NCBI GenBank assembly: GCA_934643825.1
Contig: CAKUCW010000001.1
Location: 62,001-126,000, forward strand
Reading direction: 5' to 3'
Origin: an uncultured Clostridia bacterium
Lineage (GTDB): Bacteria > Bacillota > Clostridia > Christensenellales > Aristaeellaceae
Length of the DNA stretch: 64,000 nt
Below, in pieces: positions 16,438 through 24,878 of this stretch. Numbering within the stretch: the stretch's first letter is position 1; every line of letters starts with the position of its first letter. The position numbers and the translations under genes are program-made. The notes beneath the pieces were generated by a model that was not told the origin of the DNA, made no database searches, and was given only the letters and a program-made list of their open reading frames with translations.

Positions 16438-17037
16438 TTACTGCGCAATCTGCCTTCTGACACCGTCTTCGCTGACGACGGTCAGGGGCGCGTTCTCGCC
16501 GGTCAGGCAGAGCTGTTCGCCCGCGGAAAGCCCGAGCGCGTCGCGCATGGCGGCGAGATCGGCGACCGGATAGGTCACCTGAATGTAGAAGTCAAAATCA
16601 GCCAGAACGATTTCCGTGATGCCGACGCGGTTCAGGACGTCGATGGCATGCTGATCGAATTGGAGCATCAGCCCGCCGTCGCGGCTGCCCTGACGGATGC
16701 ACAGGCAGATGTCCTTTTCGCCGCCGGTCTGCGCCGCGCAGAGCTTTTCCTGAAAAGTCACGCCTTCGCCGTCGGGCGTATACAGGCGCAGGTTCAGCAT
16801 CAAGCCGCCGATTCGCGCCTGATAGAGCCAGCTGTTGGAAGCGGAAACGCCGAGATAAGCGCGGCGATGTCCAAATTTCTCAAGCTGACCTGCGTCTTGA
16901 CGGCGGGGCGTGAACTGAACGTCCTGCTGGGTGGAAAGGGTAAGCGGCGCGGTGTCGCCCGCCAGAGCGCAGGCGGGAAGCGCAAGCAGCGCGGCACAAA
17001 GCACGGCGGAGGCAACACGGGTTTTACGGCTCTTCAC
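16438..17037 (-). CDS. Secreted protein of unknown function, second gene of the VanW operon
   Basis: 199 aa from a GTG start at 17037, chosen because AAGGG lies 10 nt upstream and the reading then opens with a clean signal peptide (VKSRKTRVASAVLCAALLA, cleavage near ACALA-GD). The mature part is about 170 residues without a recognised family; it is mixed alpha/beta with no further membrane segment. It starts 32 nt after the VanW stop and is likely cotranscribed, which suggests a surface role. Repeat B copy 1 follows directly. Confidence 0.75.
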   Translation of the reverse strand: MKSRKTRVASAVLCAALLALPACALAGDTAPLTLSTQQDVQFTPRRQDAGQLEKFGHRRAYLGVSASNSWLYQARIGGLMLNLRLYTPDGEGVTFQEKLCAAQTGGEKDICLCIRQGSRDGGLMLQFDQHAIDVLNRVGITEIVLADFDFYIQVTYPVADLAAMRDALGLSAGEQLCLTGENAPLTVVSEDGVRRQIAQ

Positions 17038-17069
17038 GGATATCGTTCCCTTCTTGTGTGATGTACAGA

Positions 17070-18914
17070 TCAATCAATCGATTCAAACCCTTCGGGGATG
17101 GGCGTTTCATGCGGGTTGACGCCGATCCAGTAAACGGGTGCGCTTGCCTTATAGGTATCGGTATACTTCTTTTCACGGGAAATTTCAAGCCCCTTGCTGT
17201 CCAGCGTGACCAGATAGACATCGACGACATAGCCTTCGCGTCCGTTGCTCTTGACGGCGGTTTCGTCGTCGTAGAAGGCATGTTCGCCGGTCGTGTCCTT
17301 TTCATAGGTCGGGTCGGGCAGGGGGATGGTTTCGACAACCTGAGAGACGAGCTTATAGGTATAACCGTTCGGGTCGGGACGACCGTAGATGGTGAAGCGG
17401 CTGTGGTAATAGCCCTTGACCTTGACAAACTCGGTTTCGATATAGATATCCGAGTTGGTGTTGTTGGTGAATACGAAGTCGTAACGGTCGTCGGAAACGG
17501 TCGCGTCCAGTCCCTTCTCCACATAGCTGGAGGGGATGGCGTGCGGCGTGCGCTTGTTGACGGTCAGCCCGGCGTTGACCACGGCGTTATACAGCGTCGA
17601 AGACACCTGACAGATGCCGCCGCCCGTACCCAGAACATAGTTGCCGTAGGCGATTTCCAGCGCCTGCTGATAGCCGTTGGCAACGGTGCGCTTGCCCGCG
17701 ACCTTGTTGAAGGAAACGGACTCGCCCGCCTTGATGACAAGGTGGTTGAACTTCTCCGTGCCAAGGCGGACATTCTCCGCACGGGCTTCCGCATATTCGC
17801 CGGACTTGCCGACGGTGGTTTCGTAAGAGCTGAGCTTGACAATCTGCGCTTCCAGCTGAGCGCGGGTGATGGTCGCCTGAACGGGCGTCGGGGAGAGAAC
17901 GACGACGCCGCTTTCCAGCGTATCGACCATGGCACAGATTCTTTCGTTCAGTCCGGTGGTGTCCAGCGTCTGCCCCGGCATATCGTCCGTATAGGAGAAC
18001 GGGGGCCACTTGCTGTCGTCCTGAACCCGCGTCGCGCTGACGGCGGGCTGATCGACCTCGGCTTTGATCTGGTTGAGAATCTGGTTGACCTGGCTGAGGT
18101 CATAGGTCAGCGTCGTATAGCGCATGGCAGGCTCCGCTTCAAGGGCTTTGACCTGCTCATAGCGCGTGGAGGATGACCCGGTATGTCCGATCGCCCAGAG
18201 CTGGTCGAGCTGGTCGGCGATGTCATACTTCATGTTCAGACTGTCGCCGGTGATATCCCAGCTGCGTCCGTCCTCGGTGCGCAGGGTAATGCGGAACGAG
18301 GAGATGAGCGACTGAACCTGCTGGGTGACGACCGCCGCCGCTTCGTCGAGCGTCTTGCCCTCGAGCGGAATGTCGTTGACGAATATATTCGGATAGAACA
18401 CGCCGTCGCCGCGGTCGAGCGTCTGCTTGATATCCACGAGCCGGCTTCCGGACTGCACGCCGATGACCAGCAGCACGACGGCGATAACGGCGCAGAGAGA
18501 GCCGATGACCGTGCGGCGGATCTTGCGTGCGCGGCGCTCCCGCGCCTTTTTGCTCATTGGGCGCTTCTTCGCGGGTTTCCTTGCGGGCGTCTTTCGTGCG
18601 GGTGCTTTCGTCCTTTTCGGTTCTTCGGCGGTGCGCTGTTCGGATGCGGTTTTCTCGGCGGAAGAACCGCGCTTCATCATCAGGATGGCTTCGCTTTCCT
18701 GCGTTCCGCGTGTGCCGGGGCGTTTGACCTCGGTGCGGGGAGAAGGCTCCGCTTTCTTTTTTGTTCGCCGAGAGGCGGCGCCGCTGGTATCGGAAACCAT
18801 CCAATCCGGCGTGTTCTGCTCGTTGCCCACGATGATGCGCAGCGGCTTTTCTTCCGTGGCGGGCGCAGAGGCGGGACGGCGTCTGCGGCGCGGGAGCTGG
18901 CGATCATCTGACAT
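17070..18914 (-). CDS. VanW-family membrane-anchored surface protein
   Basis: 614 aa. A basic, disordered cytoplasmic N-terminus of about 120 residues is followed by one membrane segment (about 133-152, VIGSLCAVIAVVLLVIGVQ). Extracellular PG-binding-4-like sequence follows, then the VanW core with GTEKFNHLVIKAGESVSFNK and GGGICQVSSTLYNAV, the diagnostic motif. VanW is named after an accessory gene of vanB-type vancomycin clusters, but most homologues are not in resistance loci and the biochemical role is unknown. ATG 18914 has GGAGG 8 nt upstream. Confidence 0.92.
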   Translation of the reverse strand: MSDDRQLPRRRRRPASAPATEEKPLRIIVGNEQNTPDWMVSDTSGAASRRTKKKAEPSPRTEVKRPGTRGTQESEAILMMKRGSSAEKTASEQRTAEEPKRTKAPARKTPARKPAKKRPMSKKARERRARKIRRTVIGSLCAVIAVVLLVIGVQSGSRLVDIKQTLDRGDGVFYPNIFVNDIPLEGKTLDEAAAVVTQQVQSLISSFRITLRTEDGRSWDITGDSLNMKYDIADQLDQLWAIGHTGSSSTRYEQVKALEAEPAMRYTTLTYDLSQVNQILNQIKAEVDQPAVSATRVQDDSKWPPFSYTDDMPGQTLDTTGLNERICAMVDTLESGVVVLSPTPVQATITRAQLEAQIVKLSSYETTVGKSGEYAEARAENVRLGTEKFNHLVIKAGESVSFNKVAGKRTVANGYQQALEIAYGNYVLGTGGGICQVSSTLYNAVVNAGLTVNKRTPHAIPSSYVEKGLDATVSDDRYDFVFTNNTNSDIYIETEFVKVKGYYHSRFTIYGRPDPNGYTYKLVSQVVETIPLPDPTYEKDTTGEHAFYDDETAVKSNGREGYVVDVYLVTLDSKGLEISREKKYTDTYKASAPVYWIGVNPHETPIPEGFESID

Positions 18915-18942
18915 GGGCATCACCTCCTTGATTAAGTGAAAA

Positions 18943-18961
18943 GCGGGGAAATGCTCCCCGC
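18943..18961 (-). terminator. Terminator-like hairpin in the 5' leader of the VanW gene
   Basis: Perfect 7-bp stem GCGGGGA/TCCCCGC with a 5-nt loop, followed on the minus strand by TTTT, lying between the promoter (18988-19016) and the Shine-Dalgarno. It may attenuate or stabilise the mRNA. Confidence 0.5.
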
Positions 18962-18987
18962 CGGTGCATCATAATATGCCATACTCT

Positions 18988-19016
18988 ATCATACTTCATT
19001 TTTGAGCCGTACGCAA
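18988..19016 (-). promoter_or_regulatory. Promoter of the VanW operon
   Basis: On the minus strand, TTGCGT (19011-19016), a 17-bp spacer and TATGAT (18988-18993). Confidence 0.55.
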
Positions 19017-19176
19017 GTTTTTTTTGACGCTTGGGAGGCGGCATGCGAACCATGCGGTCAGGATGCGCATAAGCTGAGCCGGAGAGGGAAACTCCCTCCC
19101 GCTTATATAGACGTAAGGACAATCTGTTTTCGTGCATGACCTGGACATTCTTCATCGAGGAGGCTTGGAAAGGCTG

Positions 19177-19620
19177 ATGGAAAAACCTTGGAGCGAGATC
19201 ATGCGCTGGCTTGCCGCGGCTGCGGGCGCGGTTGCCGGGCTGTTTACGCGGATGCCGGTAGCAGTCCGGCTGCTGATGCTGCTGATGGCGCTGGATTATT
19301 TCAGCGGCGTAGGCGTGGCGGTTCTGGGCAGAAGCAAAAAGAGCAGAACCGGCGCACTGAGCAGCAAAGCCGGTTTCATCGGGCTGGCGCGTAAGGCGAT
19401 GATTTTGGGCATTGTGCTGCTGGCGGCTGTGCTGGACCGCGTGATGGGCAGCGCGGCGTGTACGGGCGCGGTGACGCTGTTTTATATCGTCAACGAGTCG
19501 CTGTCCATTCTGGAAAACGCGGTGCTGCTCGGTGTGCCGATTCCGGAAAAGCTCAGGCAGACGCTGGATATAGCAAAAAAAGGAAAAGAAGCGGAAGCGG
19601 ACGCAAGCCGGAAGATTTAA
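19177..19620 (+). CDS. Phage holin family protein, isolated copy
   Basis: 147 aa with three to four hydrophobic segments and the Phage_holin_4/toxin-secretion pattern: LLMLLMALDYFSGVG, K-A-G-F-I-G-L-A-R-K and Y-I-V-N-E-S-L-S-I-L-E-N. Holins form membrane lesions for endolysin release, but Clostridia carry many stand-alone copies. There are no other phage genes nearby. The start is uncertain: ATG 19177 (GAAAGG close by) is preferred over ATG 19132, which has no Shine-Dalgarno. Repeat B copy 2 follows 24 bp downstream. Confidence 0.8.
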   Translation: MEKPWSEIMRWLAAAAGAVAGLFTRMPVAVRLLMLLMALDYFSGVGVAVLGRSKKSRTGALSSKAGFIGLARKAMILGIVLLAAVLDRVMGSAACTGAVTLFYIVNESLSILENAVLLGVPIPEKLRQTLDIAKKGKEAEADASRKI

Positions 19621-19644
19621 GGCGTACGGCTTAAAATAAAAGCA

Positions 19645-19818
19645 GGGGCTGTCAAGCTTAAACCGAACATTTCAGGAAACGAATGTCTAAGCATTTTTGG
19701 ATATGGGGCTTTGCCCCATCGCCCCACCAAAGGGCTTTCCGCTCGCCCTTTGGAAACCTTCGGGCGCAAATACTTCGTTTTATTCTTGAAATATCGGTGT
19801 TGTTAGCTTGACGGCCCC
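19645..19818. repeat. MITE-like repeat B, copy 2
   Basis: 174 bp, same orientation as copy 1, ends GGGGCTGTCAAGCT and AGCTTGACGGCCCC. It lies between the holin gene and the convergent anti-sigma gene, 10 bp from the latter's stop. Confidence 0.9.
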
Positions 19819-19828
19819 TGTCATGCGA

Positions 19829-20770
19829 TTACAGAGCCGCGTTGAACGCTTCAAAGAACTCCGGACAGCTCCAATTGCCGCATCCGCTGACCGTGTCGCC
19901 GGAAACGCCGAGCTGTAGCTTCAAGCCGTTGCTGAGCGTTGCGGTCAGGGTCTGCTTGTGCGAAGAGGTATCCGTGGATTTGAGATAGGCGTGGTCGAGC
20001 AGCACGGCAATGGCATCGTTCGCCGCATCGCCCGTCAGCGTGCCGACATTGGAGAGCGTCAGATCCGTCACCAGAGAGCGGACGGCGAACGTGTCTTCCA
20101 ATCCCTGCCCGCCGGGCCCCTTGCCCGCATAGCTGACGCGCTGGAAAAGGCGCATTTTGCCGTCCACTTCCGCCGCGACAGCCGTGCTTGTATCCAACCC
20201 GGAGACGGCGTAAATCGCCGTACCCTCGCCGGAAACGTTGGAAAGACCGCTGCTGAACGCGTCGTCGTCTGCCAGAGACGGCGTATCGCTGAACGCGGCG
20301 ATGCTTCCGACGGGATCGCCCAACAGGGACGAATCGACGTTCTTCGGCGTGGTCAGCATGCGGTAAACGCAGCCGTTGACCGCCACCAGCGGGATATCGC
20401 CGTCAGCCACGGCGAAGAGCGAATTTTCGTTTGGCGCGGCTGATTTGACGCGTGCATGGCTGCCGACGTCCGCGATGCGCACGCTGTTGTCAAGCGTATA
20501 GTCGCCTGCGGCGATGGCGCGGATGGCGACGGGTTCTGCCGACTGCGTCTGCGCCCCGTTCAGCCGCAGACCGATCATGCCGACGCAGGCGATGGCGAGC
20601 GCGGCACAGCTCAGCGCCGGCACAAAGCGGCGCACGGCTGCCCTGCGCGGCGCCGTTTTTTCTCTTGCGGCGGTTAAGATGCGCCGCTTCATCGTTTCAT
20701 CCGCATGCAGACCGGAGAGCATCTCGTCGGCAATAGGCGCGAGCTGCTCGAGCTTATTCATGTCATTCAC
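19829..20770 (-). CDS. Membrane-bound anti-sigma factor
   Basis: 313 aa. The N-terminal cytoplasmic part (about 1-48) would bind the sigma factor, one membrane segment follows (about 49-68, VPALSCAALAIACVGMIGL), and about 240 extracellular residues act as a putative sensor with no known fold. It starts at GTG 20770, with GGAGG 9 nt upstream, and overlaps the sigma gene by 8 nt, so stoichiometric coupled translation is expected. The assignment rests on this pairing and topology; there is no clear HxxxCxxC zinc motif. Confidence 0.8.
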   Translation of the reverse strand: MNDMNKLEQLAPIADEMLSGLHADETMKRRILTAAREKTAPRRAAVRRFVPALSCAALAIACVGMIGLRLNGAQTQSAEPVAIRAIAAGDYTLDNSVRIADVGSHARVKSAAPNENSLFAVADGDIPLVAVNGCVYRMLTTPKNVDSSLLGDPVGSIAAFSDTPSLADDDAFSSGLSNVSGEGTAIYAVSGLDTSTAVAAEVDGKMRLFQRVSYAGKGPGGQGLEDTFAVRSLVTDLTLSNVGTLTGDAANDAIAVLLDHAYLKSTDTSSHKQTLTATLSNGLKLQLGVSGDTVSGCGNWSCPEFFEAFNAAL

Positions 20771-21293
20771 CGGTTGCTTCCTCCTTTAAAAGGCTTTCCA
20801 GTTTTTTTCTTGCTCTGGAAAGGCGGCTGGAAATCGTCCCTTCCGGAAGATTGAGCATCTGCGCAATCTCCGCAATGCCGAGCCCCTGATAATAGTGCAG
20901 CAAGATGGTTTCGCGGAACGAAACGGGCAGTTTGTGGATTGCCCGCATCAGCTCGGCTTTTTCCTCCCGCTGTTCAATGGTTTCGTCCTGTGCAGGAACG
21001 ATATCAAGGCTCGGTGCGCCAAGCACGACGCGCTTGAGCCACGCGCTGCGCCACAGGTCGCGGCAGCAGTTGACTGTCACGCGGAGCAGCCACGCTTTTT
21101 CGCGCCCGGGGGCGATGTTTTCCCCACGCGTATAGAGCTTGATAAACACATCCTGACAGACGTCCTCGGCCTTTTGTTTATCCGCCAGATAAAAATACGC
21201 CATGCGCAGTACGTCATCGGCATATTGCGCGTAGAGCTGTTCGAACTGCTCGGTAAACTCAGGCGTCTTTACGCTGCTTTCCAACCGTTTCAC
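20763..21293 (-). CDS. ECF-type RNA polymerase sigma factor
   Basis: 176 aa with sigma-70 region 2 (L-Y-A-Q-Y-A-D-D-V-L-R-M-A, then AEDVCQDVFIKLY, about 20-60) and region 4 (GLGIAEIAQMLNLPEGTISS, about 135-154). The GTG at 21293 is supported by GAGGG 6 nt upstream. It is cotranscribed with its membrane anti-sigma factor; target promoters are unknown. A sigma-A-type promoter (21368-21396) precedes it, and I saw no convincing ECF-type autoregulatory promoter. Confidence 0.93.
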   Translation of the reverse strand: MKRLESSVKTPEFTEQFEQLYAQYADDVLRMAYFYLADKQKAEDVCQDVFIKLYTRGENIAPGREKAWLLRVTVNCCRDLWRSAWLKRVVLGAPSLDIVPAQDETIEQREEKAELMRAIHKLPVSFRETILLHYYQGLGIAEIAQMLNLPEGTISSRLSRARKKLESLLKEEATGE

Positions 21294-21367
21294 TTCCTAC
21301 CCTCATGTATCAAGACGAATGAAGCCGACGTTTTCATCCGTTTAAATGCAAGATTTTTAATAAAAAG

Positions 21368-21396
21368 ATTATACATGAAAGCCTCTGCTTTCGCAA
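21368..21396 (-). promoter_or_regulatory. Promoter of the sigma/anti-sigma operon
   Basis: On the minus strand, TTGCGA (21391-21396), a 17-bp spacer and TATAAT (21368-21373). Confidence 0.65.
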
Positions 21397-21471
21397 GGCT
21401 TGCGCCGCTGGGAAAAATTAAGACCCTGTTCATTTCAAAACTGCCGCGAAGCGAAATCGACGGAAAAGAAA

Positions 21472-21498
21472 GAGGTCATTCCCCTTTTGAAAGGAGAA
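21472..21498 (-). terminator. Hairpin downstream of the TPM gene
   Basis: GGTCATTC/GAATGACC arms enclose a short AT/GC loop. On the minus strand it is followed by CTCTTTCTTTT, an imperfect U tract, 18 bp after the TPM stop. Confidence 0.6.
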
Positions 21499-21515
21499 TG
21501 ACCCCAAGGACTTAC

Positions 21516-22496
21516 TTAGAAGCTGCGTCCGCCGCCGCCGCCGCGGGAAGAACCGCCGCCGAAGCTGCCGCCGGAGCTACTGCCGCCGCCAAAGCTGCTG
21601 CCGCCGCCAAAGCTGCTGCCGCCGCTAAAGCTGCGCCCGCTGCCGCCGCCGCGGGAAGAACCGCCGCCAAAGCCGCCGCCCATCGGCGGGCGCGGACCGC
21701 GCGGAGGACGAGGCGGACGCGGAGGACGGGGACCGCCGCCCATCGGGGGACGCGGATCGCGAGGGGGACGGCGGTTTCCGTTGTTGCGTCCAAAGAGCCA
21801 GCCGAGGAACAGGAAGTTCAGACAGCCGCCGCGTTTGGGCGCAAGGGCGTTAAAGACGACGCTGATGATGATGTAAACGAAAATAACGCCGAGGAGGAAT
21901 TCAAACATCGATCCACCTCCATCATTTGAACTGCCGGAATTGTAATCGCTGCTTCCCGTCGTGCTTGTGCCGGTCTGGGAAGAGGAAAGCCTGAGCGTTT
22001 TGCCCTTGGCGCGGGCGAGATACTGGCAGACATCCTTATACAGGCTGACCATGCCTTCGTCGAATTCATCATCGGCGAAGTAGCCGATGTTGTCGTCGAT
22101 GAGGTCGCCGCACTTGGAGCCGCTCATCACGCGGTCGATGCCTCTGCCCGTTCCGATTTGGATCTTGCGGTCGCCGCGGGCGAGGAGGATGACCACGCCG
22201 TTGTTTTCGCCTGCCTGACCGATGCCCCATGTATTGATGAGGTCAGTTGCGTAGTCGGCGGGATCCTGTCCGTCAAGGAAATCGACGACGACGGCAATCG
22301 CCTGAATGCCGGTCGCGTCCTCGAGTGCAGAGCCGTAGTTGGCGATGACGCTCATGCTCGAATCGGAAAGCACGGAGCCGTCATAGTCATAGGCGTAAGC
22401 AAATTCGCGGGGTTTGCTCGGCACGGATGCCGATGCGCCCACGGCGAGGCAGAGAAGCAGAGCCAAAGCCGTGAACAGAGCCAATAGTTTCTTCAT
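21516..22496 (-). CDS. TPM-domain membrane protein with Gly/Ser/Arg-rich tail
   Basis: 326 aa: signal peptide 1-24, a TPM (YgcG/Psb32-like) domain at about 35-165 with NNGVVILLARGDRKIQIGTG, a linker, one membrane segment at about 199-215, then a low-complexity tail of PPR and GGGSS repeats to the C-terminus. TPM proteins bind metals and assist membrane-protein turnover or act as phosphatases in some lineages; the role here is inferred. It is the last gene of a five-gene operon with LemA-like, TelA and XpaC proteins. Confidence 0.85.
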   Translation of the reverse strand: MKKLLALFTALALLLCLAVGASASVPSKPREFAYAYDYDGSVLSDSSMSVIANYGSALEDATGIQAIAVVVDFLDGQDPADYATDLINTWGIGQAGENNGVVILLARGDRKIQIGTGRGIDRVMSGSKCGDLIDDNIGYFADDEFDEGMVSLYKDVCQYLARAKGKTLRLSSSQTGTSTTGSSDYNSGSSNDGGGSMFEFLLGVIFVYIIISVVFNALAPKRGGCLNFLFLGWLFGRNNGNRRPPRDPRPPMGGGPRPPRPPRPPRGPRPPMGGGFGGGSSRGGGSGRSFSGGSSFGGGSSFGGGSSSGGSFGGGSSRGGGGGRSF

Positions 22497-22547
22497 TTTT
22501 CCTTCCTTTCCGGGGTTTGCGTCAGGGCTTTGCCCCAGAACGCCCCC

Positions 22548-23162
22548 TTAAATCCCCTCGTACATGTCCGGCTGAGCGAGAAGCGCTTTGGTCGGAAGCT
22601 TTTCATAAAGCGTTTCCGCTTTCTGCGCCAGCTCGTTGTAGCTGCGTGCCTCCTGCCGCAGGAAGCTGCCCTGCTCGGAGAAAGTATCCGCCGCACGGGT
22701 GAGCATCGTTGCGTTTTCGCCGGTGAGCGAATCGGAGGTTTCATCGATCAACGCACTGACGGCGACGGTCAGCTGCTGATCCGCACGGCTGATCTCACGC
22801 GCCGTTTTGGCTTTTTTCATCGCGGTCAGTGCATCGGTTACGTCGCTGAGCGTTGTCTGCTTTACGCCGCCGCGCCCGGCAACGGTGACGATGTTGTTGG
22901 CGGCATTGATGCGATCCTCCACAATGGATTGCACGTCGCCCTGACGGATGAACGCCTTCGGCGTCACATTTTGCAGCGCACGGAAGTTGCCGACGAACAG
23001 CGACAGAATCAGCAGCACAGCCATCGCGGTGATGCCCGCCTTCTGGGAGAGCGCGGCAAGCCCTTTGGGCTGTTCCTGCCTGTTTTTAGAAGATTGGTTT
23101 TGAGACGCCTGCTGCTGTTTCGGCGTCTGTTTCGGTGCGGTTTGGGTTGCGGTGGCGGGCAT
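22548..23162 (-). CDS. LemA-like membrane protein
   Basis: 204 aa. A Gln/Ser-rich cytoplasmic N-terminus (1-40) is followed by one membrane segment (about 44-62, AGITAMAVLLILSLFVGNF) and a helical extracytoplasmic domain ending A-R-S-Y-N-E-L-A-Q-K, reminiscent of the LemA helical core. LemA and TPM genes are often neighbours, as here. ATG 23162 (AGAGGTG 7 nt upstream) is preferred to the TTG at 23168. It follows telA with only 2 nt between stop and start. Confidence 0.65.
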   Translation of the reverse strand: MPATATQTAPKQTPKQQQASQNQSSKNRQEQPKGLAALSQKAGITAMAVLLILSLFVGNFRALQNVTPKAFIRQGDVQSIVEDRINAANNIVTVAGRGGVKQTTLSDVTDALTAMKKAKTAREISRADQQLTVAVSALIDETSDSLTGENATMLTRAADTFSEQGSFLRQEARSYNELAQKAETLYEKLPTKALLAQPDMYEGI

Positions 23163-23164
23163 AA

Positions 23165-24139
23165 TCAAACACCTCTTTCTGAGTTCTGCCGTGCGCGGCG
23201 AATCTGATCCTGCTCGGCGAGGGATTGCTCGATGTCGTGCAGCTCGTCAAGCAGCGCGTCGGCGGTCTGCTGAGCGCGTTGGCGGTCGTCGCTTTCGCCG
23301 CTGGCGGCGGAATACGCGGAAACCTGAGCGTTCAGCTCCTTGGCGCCGCTGCGGATGCCGCGTTCTGCCTGTGTGTTGAATTTCTGCTGCATGCGCAGGC
23401 TGTCCGTGGCGCGGGCAAGTCCCAGCGCGGCAGCCATCTGGCTCTTCCAGAGCGGGATGGTCACTTCCAGAGCGCTTTGCAGCTTGGCGCAGGTGGTTTC
23501 GTCGCTTGCCTGAACGGCGCGAATCTGCGCGGCAAGCTGGGTGGAGGCAATCTGCGTGATGCGCAGATCCTGTACGCGGCGTTCCATTCGGGCGATATCC
23601 TGCGGATTTTCGCCGCGCTCCTTTGCCTGACGAATGGCTTCATCGCCGATGACGATGAGCGAGCAAAGCTCACGGTAAAGCCCTTCGTTGCGCTCATAGA
23701 GCCTGTCGAGCAGTGCGCTGTCGCGCATGAGCGCGACCCGGCGGTCGGTCATTTCGTCCGCACAGGCGTTGATTTTGGGGATTGCCTTTTCGTAGGATGC
23801 GCGAACCTCTGCCAGCGGCGAGGCGCTGCCGAACATCCTGCGCAGAAGCCCCTTCGCCTCCGAGGTAAAGGAGCAGGAACGAATCTGCTCGGCGAGCGTC
23901 TGCATGACGCCTTCCAGCGGCTTGATATCCTGCCGGAGCATCTGCTCCAGCGCGATATCCGTAAAGGTTCCCATCTCTTTTTGAGCGCGTGCGCCGAAGC
24001 CCATCACAGCGGCGTTGTCGCGGATATTGAGGCGGGAAGCCATCTCTTCGATGCGCTGACGGGTCTGCGGGTCGAGCTGTTCCTTTTCCGGAACGACGCC
24101 CTGCTCGGGCACGAGCGCGAATTGGGAAAACTCACCCAT
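23165..24139 (-). CDS. Toxic anion resistance/TelA-family protein (YaaN-like)
   Basis: 324 aa, almost entirely helical with coiled-coil character and the TelA family blocks D-I-A-R-M-E-R-R-V-Q-D-L-R-I-T-Q, IPLWKSQMAAALGL and Q-Q-K-F-N-T-Q-A-E. TelA was named for tellurite resistance, though most homologues act in general envelope or antibiotic stress. The ATG directly abuts the XpaC stop (TAAATG). XpaC next to a TelA homologue is the same pairing as Bacillus subtilis xpaC-yaaN. Confidence 0.9.
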   Translation of the reverse strand: MGEFSQFALVPEQGVVPEKEQLDPQTRQRIEEMASRLNIRDNAAVMGFGARAQKEMGTFTDIALEQMLRQDIKPLEGVMQTLAEQIRSCSFTSEAKGLLRRMFGSASPLAEVRASYEKAIPKINACADEMTDRRVALMRDSALLDRLYERNEGLYRELCSLIVIGDEAIRQAKERGENPQDIARMERRVQDLRITQIASTQLAAQIRAVQASDETTCAKLQSALEVTIPLWKSQMAAALGLARATDSLRMQQKFNTQAERGIRSGAKELNAQVSAYSAASGESDDRQRAQQTADALLDELHDIEQSLAEQDQIRRARQNSERGV

Positions 24140-24841
24140 TTACTTTTGATCCCCCTTGGCAAAGAGAGAGGCGAACGGATCGTCTTCCTCCGGGGCTGCT
24201 TTTGTGTCGGTGAAAGCGTCGCTGTCAGCGGTCAGTCCGTCGCTCTTGAGCATATCGGTCAGCACGTCCATTTCGCTTTCCAGATTGATGAAGCGGAATT
24301 CGTTGAGCGCGTCGAGCTGCTTATGGAAGGCGGACTGCACGGCGCTGACGGCATCGCTGATGCGGGATGCGATATTCTGGCTGGAGCCTGCGTTGACCTC
24401 GCTTTCCAGCTGAGCGCGTGCGTTCAGAAGCTTGAGCGTCGCGGGCAGGTAATAGCGCAGGAACGTGCGCAGAGAGGAGAGCATATTGGGCTGCTCTTCC
24501 AGCCGCTGAAGGATGACGCGGCAGGTCGATTCGATGTCCTCGATTTGCGCGGAGAGCTTCGGATCGGCGATTGCGTCGTTGGCAGCGGCAATCTGGTTAA
24601 GCTGAGCGCGTGCTTCGCGGATGAGCGCGTCCACCTCGGCGTTGCCGGATTTCGGCGCGGTTTCCACCTCAATCACGCGGTCGGGGAACTTTGCCTTGCC
24701 GACGGCGAAGGCGATGCAGCCCACGCCCGCGGCGAGCAGATAGCCGGGAATCGTGCCGATGCCCGCCGTCAGCGCGACAGCCATCACGCCGCATCCTGCG
24801 AACAGGAACGGCGCACCGGAACGAACGGTTTTCTTTTCCAT
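24140..24841 (-). CDS. xpaC: XpaC-family 5-bromo-4-chloroindolyl phosphate hydrolysis protein
   Basis: 233 aa with two hydrophobic segments at about 10-45, then a helical domain with I-R-E-A-R-A-Q-L-N-Q-I and L-R-T-F-L-R-Y-Y-L-P-A-T-L-K-L-L, the family core. The name reflects a historical plate phenotype; the mechanism is unknown. The start at MEKK (24841) has AGGAAGG 9 nt upstream; the nearby ATG at 24850 touches the Shine-Dalgarno itself. It is coupled to telA. Confidence 0.88.
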   Translation of the reverse strand: MEKKTVRSGAPFLFAGCGVMAVALTAGIGTIPGYLLAAGVGCIAFAVGKAKFPDRVIEVETAPKSGNAEVDALIREARAQLNQIAAANDAIADPKLSAQIEDIESTCRVILQRLEEQPNMLSSLRTFLRYYLPATLKLLNARAQLESEVNAGSSQNIASRISDAVSAVQSAFHKQLDALNEFRFINLESEMDVLTDMLKSDGLTADSDAFTDTKAAPEEDDPFASLFAKGDQK

Positions 24842-24878
24842 ATCCAACATCCTTCCTTAACGTATTCCTGTTTTTTCG

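Noticed and set aside
19021..19620. Prophage remnant around the holin gene
   Set aside because: No integrase, lysin, capsid or attachment site was found; a single gene is not enough.
21294..21400. Autoregulatory ECF promoter upstream of the sigma gene
   Set aside because: An AAC...CGTC pair exists near 21310-21335 but the spacing (12 bp) is too short, while a good sigma-A promoter is present.
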